Source: an uncultured Eubacteriales bacterium (GTDB lineage Bacteria; Bacillota; Clostridia; Oscillospirales; Oscillospiraceae). From it: a DNA stretch of 34,725 nucleotides. The position numbers and the translations under genes were made by a program. The DNA is taken from assembly GCA_900545405.1 (NCBI GenBank), contig UQYT01000025.1, positions 1 through 34,725 of the forward strand. The letters are read 5' to 3'. This document shows, in pieces, positions 6,317 through 14,344 of the stretch. The first letter of the stretch is position 1. Every line of letters starts with the position of its first letter. The notes beneath the pieces were generated by a model. The model made no database searches. It was not told the DNA's origin and saw nothing but the letters and a program-made list of their open reading frames with translations.

Positions 6317-8045
6317 AAAGGCGAAAAATCAGATAGACGCTCTCCTAGCGGAGAGCCTCAAGCGCGCGGCGGAAAAGGGCGAACTGCCCTCCGGCGCGGC
6401 GCTCTCCGGCACCGTGGAGGTGCCCAAGGACACGAATAACGGCGACTTTGCCGCAAACCACGCCATGACCGGCGCAAAGGCGCTGCACATGGCGCCGAGG
6501 AAGATAGCCGACGCGCTCATCGCCAACCTCGACCTCTCCGGCAGCTATTTCGCCTCCGCCGAGGCCGCGGGCCCCGGCTTCATCAACTTCCGCCTCGCCC
6601 CCGCCTGGTACGGCGAGGTCATGGCCGCCGTCGCCTCCGAGGGCGCGGACTACGGCCGCTCCGACGCCATGCGCGGCCAGAAGATAATGGTGGAGTTCGT
6701 CTCCGCCAACCCCACCGGCCCCATGCACATGGGCAACGCCCGCGGCGGCGTCCTCGGCGACACGCTGGCCGAGGTGCTCTCCCGCGCCGGTGCCGAGGTC
6801 TGGCGCGAGTTCTACGTCAACGACGCGGGCAACCAGATCGAGAAGTTCGCCTCCTCCATCGAGGCGCGCTATGCCCAGCTCATCCTCGGCGAGGACGCCG
6901 TGGAGTTCCCGGAGGACGGCTATCACGGCGACGACATCAAGGACCTCGCCCGCGCCTTCCTCGAGGAGAACGGCCCCGGCTGGCTGGACAAGCCCGTCGC
7001 CGAGCGCCACGCGGCCATGGCCCGCTTCGGGCTCGACCGCAATATACCTAAAATGAAAGCCGACCTCGCCCGCTACGGCATCGAGTACGACGAGTGGTTC
7101 TTCGAAAGCAGCCTGCACGAGAGCGGCTTTGTGGCCGACACGGTCTCCGAGCTCACGGAGCGCGGCTTCACCTATGAGAAGGACGGCGCGCTCTGGCTGG
7201 CCACCTCCCGCATCCTGGGCGACGAGCTGCGCGCCGCGGGCAAGAGCGAGAAGGACATCGAAAAGCTCGACCTCAAGGACGACGTGCTCCGCCGCGCCAA
7301 CGGCTTTTACACCTACTTTGCCGCGGACATCGCCTACCACCGCAACAAGCTGGAGGTGCGCGGCTTTGACAGGGCCATCAACATCTGGGGCGCCGACCAC
7401 CACGGCCACGTCGCCCGGCTCAAGGGCGCGCTCGACGCGCTGGGGCTCGATGGCCAGCACAGGCTCGAGATCGTGCTCATGCAGCTAGTGAAGCTCATGC
7501 GCGACGGCGAGGTGGTGCGCATGTCCAAGCGCACCGGCAAGGCCATCTCGCTCGGCGATCTGCTCGACGAGATACCCGTCGATGCGGCGCGCTGGTTCTT
7601 CAACTCCCGCCCCGACACGCAGATGGACTTCGACCTCGGCCTCGCCGTGCGCGAGGACAGCGAGAACCCCGTCTACTACGTGCAGTACGCCCACGCGCGC
7701 ATCTGCTCCGTCATCCGCAACCTGGCCGCGGACGGCCACGCCGTGCCGGACGCCGCCGCTGTGGACGCCTCTCTGCTCACCACGGAGCAGGAGCGCGAGG
7801 TCATAAAGCAGCTGGCCGCCCTGCCGGACGAGATACTCCACGCCGCCCAGGCGCTCGACCCCAGCCGCATCAACCGCTACGCCATGGAGCTGGCCGCGCG
7901 CTTCCACCGCTTCTACAACGCCTGCCGCATCAAGGGCGCGGAACCGGGCGTGCTGGAGGCCCGTCTCCTGCTGGCCGACTGCGTGCGCAGCGCCATCGCC
8001 GTCTGCCTCGGTATTCTCGGCGTCCACGCGCCCGAGCAGATGTGA
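6300..8045 (+). CDS. argS: Arginyl-tRNA synthetase
   Basis: A 581-residue class I aminoacyl-tRNA synthetase that charges tRNA-Arg with arginine in the cytoplasm. The N-terminal Arg-specific domain (about 1-110) is followed by the HIGH-equivalent HMGN (143-146) in ANPTGPMHMGNARGG. The KMSKS-equivalent MSKRTGK is near 404-410. A C-terminal anticodon-binding DALR-type helical domain ends the protein. Length is normal for the family. The start at ATG 6300 has agggcgg about 10 bases upstream; the GTG at 6291 is inside that signal. It is translationally overlapped with the DUF1934 gene and followed by a strong terminator. Confidence 0.97.
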   Translation: MANLVEKAKNQIDALLAESLKRAAEKGELPSGAALSGTVEVPKDTNNGDFAANHAMTGAKALHMAPRKIADALIANLDLSGSYFASAEAAGPGFINFRLAPAWYGEVMAAVASEGADYGRSDAMRGQKIMVEFVSANPTGPMHMGNARGGVLGDTLAEVLSRAGAEVWREFYVNDAGNQIEKFASSIEARYAQLILGEDAVEFPEDGYHGDDIKDLARAFLEENGPGWLDKPVAERHAAMARFGLDRNIPKMKADLARYGIEYDEWFFESSLHESGFVADTVSELTERGFTYEKDGALWLATSRILGDELRAAGKSEKDIEKLDLKDDVLRRANGFYTYFAADIAYHRNKLEVRGFDRAINIWGADHHGHVARLKGALDALGLDGQHRLEIVLMQLVKLMRDGEVVRMSKRTGKAISLGDLLDEIPVDAARWFFNSRPDTQMDFDLGLAVREDSENPVYYVQYAHARICSVIRNLAADGHAVPDAAAVDASLLTTEQEREVIKQLAALPDEILHAAQALDPSRINRYAMELAARFHRFYNACRIKGAEPGVLEARLLLADCVRSAIAVCLGILGVHAPEQM

Positions 8046-8065
8046 TGACCCAAACAAAATAAACC

Positions 8066-8108
8066 AGCGCCGGGGAGGAGCCAAAGGTTGTCCTCCCCGG
8101 CGCTTTTT
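8066..8108 (+). terminator. argS terminator
   Basis: 14-bp perfect stem agcgccggggagga / tcctccccggcgct (8066-8079 and 8091-8104) with T5, 20 bases after the argS stop. Confidence 0.93.
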
Positions 8109-8144
8109 ACCCCGGCATGGTATTTAATTCGCGACACTGTGTAT

Positions 8145-8179
8145 AAAAAACCGCCCCTTCCCACTTTCGGATGGGGCGG
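8145..8179 (-). terminator. Second - strand terminator downstream of spmB
   Basis: On the - strand: ccgcccc ... ggggcgg with a 15-base interior, then T6. It may catch read-through past the terminator at 8234-8257. Confidence 0.6.
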
Positions 8180-8233
8180 CAATTAATGGTTTCTATCAGT
8201 TATGTAAACCATTCTGCCTTCTAAGCACAAACC

Positions 8234-8257
8234 AAAAAACGCCCGCGCAGCGGACGT
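8234..8257 (-). terminator. - strand terminator downstream of spmB
   Basis: On the - strand: acgtccgc-tgc-gcgggcgt with one G-U pair, then T6. The same stem has an A-C mismatch on the + strand, so it is directional. The remaining bases 8258-8401, between this hairpin and the spmB stop, are AT-rich with no gene visible. Confidence 0.65.
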
Positions 8258-8401
8258 CTTTTGGGGAGAGAGAAATAAGATCTAAATGAGAGGAGACTTG
8301 CAAAATTAAATGTTACACATTTAACAAAGCATATGCATAATAGCACAGCTTTTCGGATTTGTAAAGGGGTTTTGGAAACTTTACAGAAATTTTTCACAAT
8401 C

Positions 8402-8926
8402 TCAGCTCCCCCAGAGCAGGCGGACGGCCAGGGCGGAAACGGCGAAGCCCGTGATATCGGCGCAGAGGGCGGCGGGGACGGCCCAGCGGGTGCGCTTTAT
8501 GCCCGCGGCGCCGAAGTAGACGGCGATGACATAGAAGGTGGTCTCGGTGGAGCCGAGCATGACGGCGGCGGTGCGGCCTATGTAGGAGTCCGGGCCGTAC
8601 TGGCCTATGAGCTCCGTGGCGGCGGCGAGGGCGCCGCTGCCGGAGACGGGGCGCAGCAGCATGAGCGGCGCGGTCTCGGGCGGGATGCCGAGCAGCGTGA
8701 GCAGCGGCGAGAGCAGCGCCGTGAGCGCCTCCAGCGCGCCGGAGGCCCGGAGCATGTACACCGCCGTGAGCAGCGCCACGAGCGAGGGAAAGATGCGCAG
8801 CAGCACGCCCAGACCGTCCTTTATGCCGTCCAACATCACCTCAAAGACGTCCGTGCCCGAGAGCACGCCCCAGAGCGCGGCGCCGGCGATGACTATGGCC
8901 GCCGCGAGGTCGGCGAGCGCGCTCAT
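8402..8926 (-). CDS. spmB: Spore maturation protein SpmB
   Basis: A 174-residue membrane protein of the SpmB/nucleoside-recognition (Gate) family, needed in Bacillus and Clostridium for proper spore core dehydration. Typical blocks are GIKDGLGVLLRIFPSLVALL, LMLLRPVSGSGA and MLGSTETTFYVIAVYFG. The start at 8926 overlaps the spmA stop by 4 bases (ATGA), so the two are translationally coupled. A much longer open frame continues to 9490 but only as the antisense-like shadow of spmA. Confidence 0.93.
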   Translation of the reverse strand: MSALADLAAAIVIAGAALWGVLSGTDVFEVMLDGIKDGLGVLLRIFPSLVALLTAVYMLRASGALEALTALLSPLLTLLGIPPETAPLMLLRPVSGSGALAAATELIGQYGPDSYIGRTAAVMLGSTETTFYVIAVYFGAAGIKRTRWAVPAALCADITGFAVSALAVRLLWGS

Positions 8927-9501
8927 TCGCCGCAGAGCCTCGCGAGCAGCGAGGCGGCGAGCAGCCCCGCCGTCACCGAGGCCGCCGAGCTCAGCCACAC
9001 GGCGGGCAGGATGTCGAAGGGCGAGGCCGAGCCCGCCGAGGCGCGAAGCGCCGCCGCCGTGGTGGGCAGGAGCTGTATGGAAGCCGTGTTGAGCACGACG
9101 AGCAGGCACAGCTCCCGGCTTGCCGTGCCGGGCCTGTCCGACAGCCGCGCCATGCCCTGCGCCGCTCGGATGCCCATAGGCGTCGCCGCGTTGCCCAGGC
9201 CGAGGAAGTTGGCCGAGACATTGGCTGCGAGCGCGTCCATCGTATCCCGGTCGCGTGCAGCTCGCGGAAAGAGCCGCCCCAGCACCGGTCTGAGCAGCCG
9301 CGAGAGCCCCGCCGTCAGCCCCGAGCGGCGCATGACCTCCATGACACCCGACCAGAGGCAGATGAGCCCGCCCGTGCCCAGGATGACTTCCACCGCCGCC
9401 GGCGCTCCCTGAAGCGCCGCCAGGCCCGTCTCCGTCCCCCGCCCGGAGAATGCCCCGTACAGCACCGAGATCACAAGGGCCGCGGCCCACATTTTAGACA
9501 T
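8923..9501 (-). CDS. spmA: Spore maturation protein SpmA
   Basis: A 192-residue membrane protein, partner of SpmB in spore core dehydration and heat resistance. The diagnostic stretch NFLGLGNAATPMGIRAAQ is present near residues 98-115, with several hydrophobic helices around it. The start is placed at ATG 9501, because gggagg (9513-9518 on the + numbering) is well spaced for it. ATG 9510 is only about one base from that signal. Its presence is the best evidence that the organism forms endospores. No convincing promoter could be read; a sporulation sigma factor would be expected. Confidence 0.92.
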   Translation of the reverse strand: MSKMWAAALVISVLYGAFSGRGTETGLAALQGAPAAVEVILGTGGLICLWSGVMEVMRRSGLTAGLSRLLRPVLGRLFPRAARDRDTMDALAANVSANFLGLGNAATPMGIRAAQGMARLSDRPGTASRELCLLVVLNTASIQLLPTTAAALRASAGSASPFDILPAVWLSSAASVTAGLLAASLLARLCGE

Positions 9502-9572
9502 ATTGTTCATTCCTCCCAACGGCGCCGCTTGTTAATTGTTAGATTTCTTCGTGTATAAATATTCCCCGTGTG

Positions 9573-9601
9573 TTGACTTTATGATTAATTTCATATATAA
9601 T
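9573..9601 (+). promoter_or_regulatory. Promoter for abrB-family gene with 5' hairpin
   Basis: TTGACT (9573-9578), 17 bases, TATAAT (9596-9601). The predicted start near 9608 is followed at once by a small hairpin ctgtgt...acacag (9611-9628), which may stabilise the 5' end or be an operator. Confidence 0.8.
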
Positions 9602-9647
9602 TTCTTAGTGCTGTGTACGGGAACACAGCGGATTTGGAGGGAATTTA

Positions 9648-9893
9648 ATGAAATCAACCGGGATTGTAAGAAAGGTGGACGAGCTCGGCCGCATCGTGCT
9701 TCCGATCGAACTGCGCAGGACGCTCGATATCGCCGAGAAGGACTCGATGGAGATCTACATCGAGGGCGATGCTATCATTCTCAGAAAGTATCAGCCCGCG
9801 TGCATCTTCTGTGACAGCGCCAAGGACATTGTTTCCTACCGCGGGAAGAATGTCTGCTCCGACTGCATCAGGATGCTTGAGGAGAAGATCTGA
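9648..9893 (+). CDS. AbrB/SpoVT-family transition-state regulator with C-terminal Cys pairs
   Basis: An 81-residue DNA-binding protein. Residues 1-47 are a swapped-hairpin AbrB domain (TGIVRKVDELGRIVLPIELR, with the conserved DELGR). The C-terminal part (residues 48-81) has C52-x2-C55 and C70-x2-C73, compatible with a zinc site. In Bacillus AbrB represses post-exponential and sporulation genes, and the divergent spmAB pair could be a target, but that is inference. The start is ATG with ggagg at 9636-9640. A single-gene unit with its own promoter and terminator. Confidence 0.9.
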   Translation: MKSTGIVRKVDELGRIVLPIELRRTLDIAEKDSMEIYIEGDAIILRKYQPACIFCDSAKDIVSYRGKNVCSDCIRMLEEKI

Positions 9894-9913
9894 TCTGCAC
9901 TAGAGTGCGTCAA

Positions 9914-9966
9914 AAAAGAAGACAGAGCCAACCGCGACACGGTCAGCTCTGTCTTCTTTTATTTTT
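9914..9966. terminator. Bidirectional terminator between abrB-like gene and hisIE
   Basis: Long stem aaaagaagacagagc / gctctgtcttctttt with A-rich and T-rich flanks. It serves the + regulator gene and the 3' end of the - strand his operon. Confidence 0.92.
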
Positions 9967-9973
9967 GCCTCTG

Positions 9974-10618
9974 TCAGGTCATCTTCTCCTGCTTGACCTT
10001 GTGGTCGATGACGTGGCGGGAGGCGAGCTCCCGCTGCACCTCCTCAGGGCTTATGCCCAGCTCCACCATCAGCACCATTACGTGGTAGGCGAGGTCGGCT
10101 ATCTCGTACACCGTCTCGCGCTTGTCCCGCGCATGGCCGGCGATGATGACCTCCGTGCTCTCCTCCCCCACCTTCTTGAGTATCTTGTCGAGGCCCTTCT
10201 GGAAGAGATAGGTCGTGTAGCTGCCCTCGGGCAGCTGCTCCTTGCGGCCCTGGAGCAGGGCGTACAGGCCGTCGAGCGAGAACTCGGAGAGCTCGTCGCT
10301 CTCGTACACGGGGTTGAAGAAGCAGCTCTCCGCGCCCGTGTGGCAGGCCGGGCCGGCCTTCTCCACCTTAACCACCAGCGCGTCCAGGTCGCAGTCCGCC
10401 GTGATGGAAACGATGCGCTGCACGTTGCCGCTGGTCTCGCCCTTGCGCCAGAGCTCCTGACGGCTCCGGCTCCAGAAGCAGGTGCGGCCCTCCCGCATCG
10501 AGATCTCAAGGCTCTCCCGGTTCATATAGGCCAGGGTGAGCACCTTTTTGTTTTCCGCGTCCACGACGATGGCGGGGATGAGGCCCCGCTCGTCGAATTT
10601 CAGTTTGTCCAGATCCAT
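9974..10618 (-). CDS. hisIE: Bifunctional phosphoribosyl-AMP cyclohydrolase / phosphoribosyl-ATP pyrophosphatase
   Basis: A 214-residue fusion for steps 2 and 3 of histidine synthesis: pyrophosphate removal from PR-ATP (HisE part, about 112-214) and ring opening of PR-AMP (HisI part, 1-110). HisI metal and catalytic residues are visible as D75, C76, D77 and D79 in ITADCDLDA, with C92 and C99 further on. The HisE part has EESTEVIIAGHARDK and ADLAYHVMVLM. It is the last gene of the his operon, 1 base after hisF. Confidence 0.96.
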   Translation of the reverse strand: MDLDKLKFDERGLIPAIVVDAENKKVLTLAYMNRESLEISMREGRTCFWSRSRQELWRKGETSGNVQRIVSITADCDLDALVVKVEKAGPACHTGAESCFFNPVYESDELSEFSLDGLYALLQGRKEQLPEGSYTTYLFQKGLDKILKKVGEESTEVIIAGHARDKRETVYEIADLAYHVMVLMVELGISPEEVQRELASRHVIDHKVKQEKMT

Positions 10619-10619
10619 G

Positions 10620-11378
10620 TCACAGCCTCACATTTATTCCGTTTGCCCGGAGCTCGGCCTTGAGCTCCGGTATTTTTACCTCGCCGAAGTGGAAGATGGA
10701 CGCCGCGAGCCCCGCGCTCACGTCCGGCACCTTCCGGAAGAGCTCCGTGAAATCCGCCGAGCAGCCCGCGCCGCCGGAGGCGATGACCGGGACGCTCACG
10801 CTCTCGCAGACCGCCTGGAGCATCTCCAGGTCGAAGCCGCCCTTGACGCCGTCCGTGTCGATGGAGTTCACGACCACCTCGCCCGCGCCCATGTCCACGC
10901 ACTTCCTTATCCAGCTGATGGCCTCGATGCCCGTGTCGTCTCGCCCGCCGCGGGCGAACACGCGGAACTCGCCGTCCATGCGCTTCACGTCCACGGAGAG
11001 CACCACGCACTGGTCGCCGTAGCGCCGCGCCGCGCGCCGGACCAGCTCCGGGTCGCGGATGGCTCCAGAGTTCACGCTCACCTTGTCCGCGCCGCACTTG
11101 AGCACGCGGTCGAAGTCCTCCAGGCTCGAGATGCCGCCGCCTACCGTGAGCGGGATGAAGATGGTGGACGCCACCTCGCGCAGTATGTCGGTGAAGAGCT
11201 TGCGCCCCTCGGCCGAGGCGGTGATGTCGTAGAACACCAGCTCGTCAGCGCCGCTGTCGGAGTAATAAGCCGCGAGGTCCACGGGCGAGGAGACGTCCCG
11301 CAGTCCGAGGAAATTCACGCCCTTTACGACCCTGCCGTCCTTCACGTCGAGGCAGGGGATTATCCTTTTTGTTATCAT
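10620..11378 (-). CDS. hisF: Imidazole glycerol phosphate synthase cyclase subunit HisF
   Basis: A 252-residue TIM barrel that, with HisH, converts PRFAR plus ammonia into imidazole glycerol phosphate and AICAR. The N-terminal RIIPCLDVKDGRVVKG contains the catalytic Asp (D11), and VVLSVDVKRMDG contains the second Asp near 129. Phosphate-binding loops TVGGGI and IASGGAG are present. Overlaps the hisA stop by 4 bases. Confidence 0.97.
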   Translation of the reverse strand: MITKRIIPCLDVKDGRVVKGVNFLGLRDVSSPVDLAAYYSDSGADELVFYDITASAEGRKLFTDILREVASTIFIPLTVGGGISSLEDFDRVLKCGADKVSVNSGAIRDPELVRRAARRYGDQCVVLSVDVKRMDGEFRVFARGGRDDTGIEAISWIRKCVDMGAGEVVVNSIDTDGVKGGFDLEMLQAVCESVSVPVIASGGAGCSADFTELFRKVPDVSAGLAASIFHFGEVKIPELKAELRANGINVRL

Positions 11379-12088
11379 CTTGCCGCCTCCACCGCCGCCC
11401 GGAGAGAGATGTCCCCGGTGTAATATGCCTTGCCGATTATGGCCCCGTAGAGGCCCAGCGCGCGCAGCCGCGCCACGTCCTCCATGCTCGAGACGCCGCC
11501 CGAGGCGATGAGGTCGAGGCCGAACTCGCGCTGCAGGCGCTCATAGAGCTCCGCGTTCGCGCCGCGCATGGCCCCGTCGCGGGAGATGTCCGTGCAAATG
11601 ACGGTGCGGACGCCCAGGGCCTCGATGCGCCGGAGAAAGTCCTCCGCCGTGAGGCCGGAGTCCTCGCGCCAGCCCTTGATGGCGACCTTGCCGTCGCGCA
11701 GATCCGCGCCGACGGCGATCTTCTCGCCGTATTTCTGCACCGCGTCGGCCAGCAGCGCCTCATCGCTCACCGCGGCGGTGCCGAGGATGACGCGGCCCAC
11801 GCCCGAGGAAAAGGCGCGGTCTATGCTCGCCATGTCGCGCATTCCGCCGCCGCACTCGACGAAGAGGCCCGTCTCGGCGACGATGCGCTCTATCATGCCG
11901 AGGTTCGGCGTGCCGCCGTCGCGCGCGCCCTCGAGGTCCACCGTGTGCATCTGCTCCGCGCCCTGGGCCTTGAAGTCGCGCGCGACGGAGACGGGGTCAG
12001 TGCTGTACACGGTCATCTCGTCGTAGTTGCCCTTGTAGAGCCGGACGGCCTTGCCCTCATAGAGGTCGATTGCCGGGAAGATAAGCAT
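11375..12088 (-). CDS. hisA: ProFAR isomerase HisA
   Basis: A 237-residue TIM barrel that isomerises ProFAR to PRFAR (step 4). IFPAIDLYEGKAVRL holds the first catalytic Asp (D8), and ICTDISRDGAMRG holds the second. Phosphate loops ECGGGMRD and IASGGVSS are visible. It has the normal length. It lies between hisH (3-base gap) and hisF (4-base overlap). Confidence 0.97.
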   Translation of the reverse strand: MLIFPAIDLYEGKAVRLYKGNYDEMTVYSTDPVSVARDFKAQGAEQMHTVDLEGARDGGTPNLGMIERIVAETGLFVECGGGMRDMASIDRAFSSGVGRVILGTAAVSDEALLADAVQKYGEKIAVGADLRDGKVAIKGWREDSGLTAEDFLRRIEALGVRTVICTDISRDGAMRGANAELYERLQREFGLDLIASGGVSSMEDVARLRALGLYGAIIGKAYYTGDISLRAAVEAAR

Positions 12089-12091
12089 GGC

Positions 12092-12706
12092 TCAGCCCTC
12101 CAGTTCGCAGAAGGCGCGCAGGATGCCGAGGCCGACCTTGCCGCTCTTCTCGGGGTGGAACTGGCAGCCGTAGAGGTTGCCGCTCTGCACCGAGGCTGTC
12201 AGCTCTATGCCGTACTCCGCCGTGGCGGTGAGGCTGTCCTCGCAGCCCGCGGCGTAATAGCTGTGGACAAAATAGACGCAGTCGCCCTCGTTCACGTACT
12301 TGAGCACGCCGCCGGGGCGCTTTATGCGCAGGGCGTTCCAGCCTATGTGGGGTATGGGCAGACCAGAGGGCACACGCCCCTCCATGCCGACGACCTCGCC
12401 CTTCAAGAGGCCGAGGCCGGGGTGCTCTCCGTACTCAAAACTGCGCTCGAAGAGCAGCTGCATGCCGAGGCAGATGCCCATTACGGGCTTGCCGCTCGCG
12501 ACTGCGCGGCGCACGGCCTCGTCCATGCCGGTCTCACAGAGTTTGGCATAAGCGTCCGCAAAAGCCCCGACGCCCGGGAGTATGACGCGGTCTGCATCCG
12601 ATATTTTTCCACTTTCCCCGGTGACTATGGCCTCCTCGCCGATGGCGGCAAAGGAGGAGCGGAGCGAGAAGAGGTTGCCCACGCCGTAGTCGATTATCGC
12701 TGTCAT
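12092..12706 (-). CDS. hisH: Imidazole glycerol phosphate synthase glutaminase subunit HisH
   Basis: A 204-residue class I glutamine amidotransferase that supplies ammonia to HisF. The nucleophile Cys lies in MGICLGMQLLFERS (near residue 80), and the His/Glu pair lies in GCQFHPEKSG (near 185). The oxyanion region LPGVGAF is also present. Its start base is shared with the last base of hisB, indicating tight coupling. Confidence 0.97.
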   Translation of the reverse strand: MTAIIDYGVGNLFSLRSSFAAIGEEAIVTGESGKISDADRVILPGVGAFADAYAKLCETGMDEAVRRAVASGKPVMGICLGMQLLFERSFEYGEHPGLGLLKGEVVGMEGRVPSGLPIPHIGWNALRIKRPGGVLKYVNEGDCVYFVHSYYAAGCEDSLTATAEYGIELTASVQSGNLYGCQFHPEKSGKVGLGILRAFCELEG

Positions 12707-13284
12707 CAGAGCACCCCCTTGGTCGAGGGCAGGGCCCCGCCGGTGACGGCGACGGCCTGGCGCAGAGCGCGGCCGAAGGCCTTGAACATGCCCTCTATAA
12801 TGTGGTGGGAGTTCTCCCCGTCGAGCTGGCGGATGTGCAGGCTCATGAGCGCGGTGTTCGCCACGGCCTGGAAGAACTCGCGCGCGAGCTCGGTGTCGAA
12901 CTCGCCCACCTTCTGGCTCGGGATGTTCGCCGTATATCTCAGGCAGGGCCTGCCGGAGAGGTCCACGGCGCAGAGGATGAGCGCCTCGTCCATGGGCAGG
13001 ATGATGTGGCCGTAGCGGTTTATGCCGCGCTTCTTGCCCAGGGCCTGGGCTATCGCCGCGCCGAGGCAGAGGCCGATGTCCTCCACGCTGTGGTGCGCGT
13101 CCACGTTCAAATCGCCCTTGCAGCTGACCGCGAGGTCAAAGCCGCCGTGCAGCGCAAGCAGCGTCAGCATGTGGTCGAGGAAGCCGACGCCGGTGTCTAT
13201 CTCGGACCTGCCCGAGCCGTCCAGCTCGAGGCTGAGCTTGACGGCGGTCTCCGCCGTCTCGCGGCTGACTTCACTGTGTCTCAT
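12706..13284 (-). CDS. hisB: Imidazoleglycerol-phosphate dehydratase HisB
   Basis: A 192-residue monofunctional dehydratase (step 6: imidazole glycerol phosphate to imidazole acetol phosphate). Metal-binding motifs DAHHSVED and ENSHHIIEGMFKAFGRALR are both present, plus the N-terminal GVGFLDHML. There is no fused HisN-type phosphatase domain, and no histidinol-phosphatase gene is in the operon. It starts 4 bases after hisC. Confidence 0.97.
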   Translation of the reverse strand: MRHSEVSRETAETAVKLSLELDGSGRSEIDTGVGFLDHMLTLLALHGGFDLAVSCKGDLNVDAHHSVEDIGLCLGAAIAQALGKKRGINRYGHIILPMDEALILCAVDLSGRPCLRYTANIPSQKVGEFDTELAREFFQAVANTALMSLHIRQLDGENSHHIIEGMFKAFGRALRQAVAVTGGALPSTKGVL

Positions 13285-13288
13285 GTTC

Positions 13289-14344
13289 TCAGCTCCGTTT
13301 CAATATCTCGTCCGTCGCCTCGAGCAGCGCGTCCATCTGCCCCGGCGTGCCTATCGTGATGCGCACCCGGTCGGCGAGCGCGCCGCCCAGGTAGCGGATG
13401 AGGATGCCGCGCTCGCGCAGCGCCTCCATGTACTCCTTCGCTCCTATGCCGCGCGGCTTCGCGAGCACGAAGTTCGTGCGCGAGTCCGTGAGCTCAAAGC
13501 CGCGAGCGGCAAGCTCCGAGGCCAGGCGCTCCCGCTCTGAGGCGATGGAGCGGCAGTTTTCCGCGCTGTACGACCAGTCCCTGATGGCCGCGGCCCCGGC
13601 GATGAGGGCCGTGCGGTTCACGCTGTAGGGGTTCGTGGAGTATTTGAGCTTTTTGAGGTCCTCGATGAGCTCCTCGGGGCCCACAGCGTAGCCGAGGCGC
13701 GCGCCCGCGAGGGACGCGGACTTTGAAAATGTCCGCACGACGAGGACGTTGTCGTACTTCGACACCAGCGGCACCGCCGTCTCGCCGCCGAAGTCCACAT
13801 AGGCCTCGTCCACGACTACGACGCTGTCCGGGCTGCCCTTCACGATGCCCTCCACGGCCTCGAGCGGCAGGGCCACACCCGTCTGGGCGTTGGGGTTCGC
13901 GATGACCACGCAGCGGCCCGTGCCCGTGTAGTCCTCAGGGTCTATGGTGAGGCCCGCGCCCATCTTGGGGCGGATGGCGTCTATGTGGTAGAGGTCCGCA
14001 AAGACCTCGTAAAAGCCGTAGCTTATGTCCGGGAACACCACTCCGCGCTCGCAGAAGGCTAGGAAGCAGAAGTTGAGGATGTCGTCCGAGCCGTTTGCAA
14101 GGAGGATGTTCCCCTCCCCCACGCCCAGGTGCTCCGCGAGCAGCGCCGTGAGCTCACGGCAGGCGGCATCCGGGTAGAGGTTCAGCGCCGCGGCCTCCTC
14201 GGAGCGGAGCGCCTCCAGCACCAGCGGGGAGGGCGGGTAGGGCGACTCGTTGGCGTTGAGCTTGATATAGGGCCTGTCCTTGGGCTGCTCGCCGGGGACA
14301 TAGGGCAGCAGTGCGGCGAATTTGCTGTCGAGATAGCGGCTCAT
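13289..14344 (-). CDS. hisC: Histidinol-phosphate aminotransferase HisC
   Basis: A 351-residue fold-type I PLP aminotransferase (step 7). Visible are LNANESPYPPS, the substrate/PLP loop ANGSDDIL, IANPNAQTG (the usual NPN-x-PTG with Q in place of P), VVDEAYVDF, and the PLP lysine K208 in RTFSKSASLAG. The C-terminal LADRVRITIGT contains the conserved Arg. Overlaps the hisD stop by 4 bases. Confidence 0.97.
   Translation of the reverse strand: MSRYLDSKFAALLPYVPGEQPKDRPYIKLNANESPYPPSPLVLEALRSEEAAALNLYPDAACRELTALLAEHLGVGEGNILLANGSDDILNFCFLAFCERGVVFPDISYGFYEVFADLYHIDAIRPKMGAGLTIDPEDYTGTGRCVVIANPNAQTGVALPLEAVEGIVKGSPDSVVVVDEAYVDFGGETAVPLVSKYDNVLVVRTFSKSASLAGARLGYAVGPEELIEDLKKLKYSTNPYSVNRTALIAGAAAIRDWSYSAENCRSIASERERLASELAARGFELTDSRTNFVLAKPRGIGAKEYMEALRERGILIRYLGGALADRVRITIGTPGQMDALLEATDEILKRS

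Noticed and set aside
6345..7460. 371-codon - strand frame
   Set aside because: Antisense shadow of argS.
8182..8401. Possible small RNA or gene upstream of the spmB 3' end
   Set aside because: Apart from the directional - strand terminator no promoter, conserved structure or reading frame could be supported.
11369..13015. 548-codon + strand frame
   Set aside because: Antisense shadow over hisA, hisH and hisB; composition follows third-position GC of the real genes.
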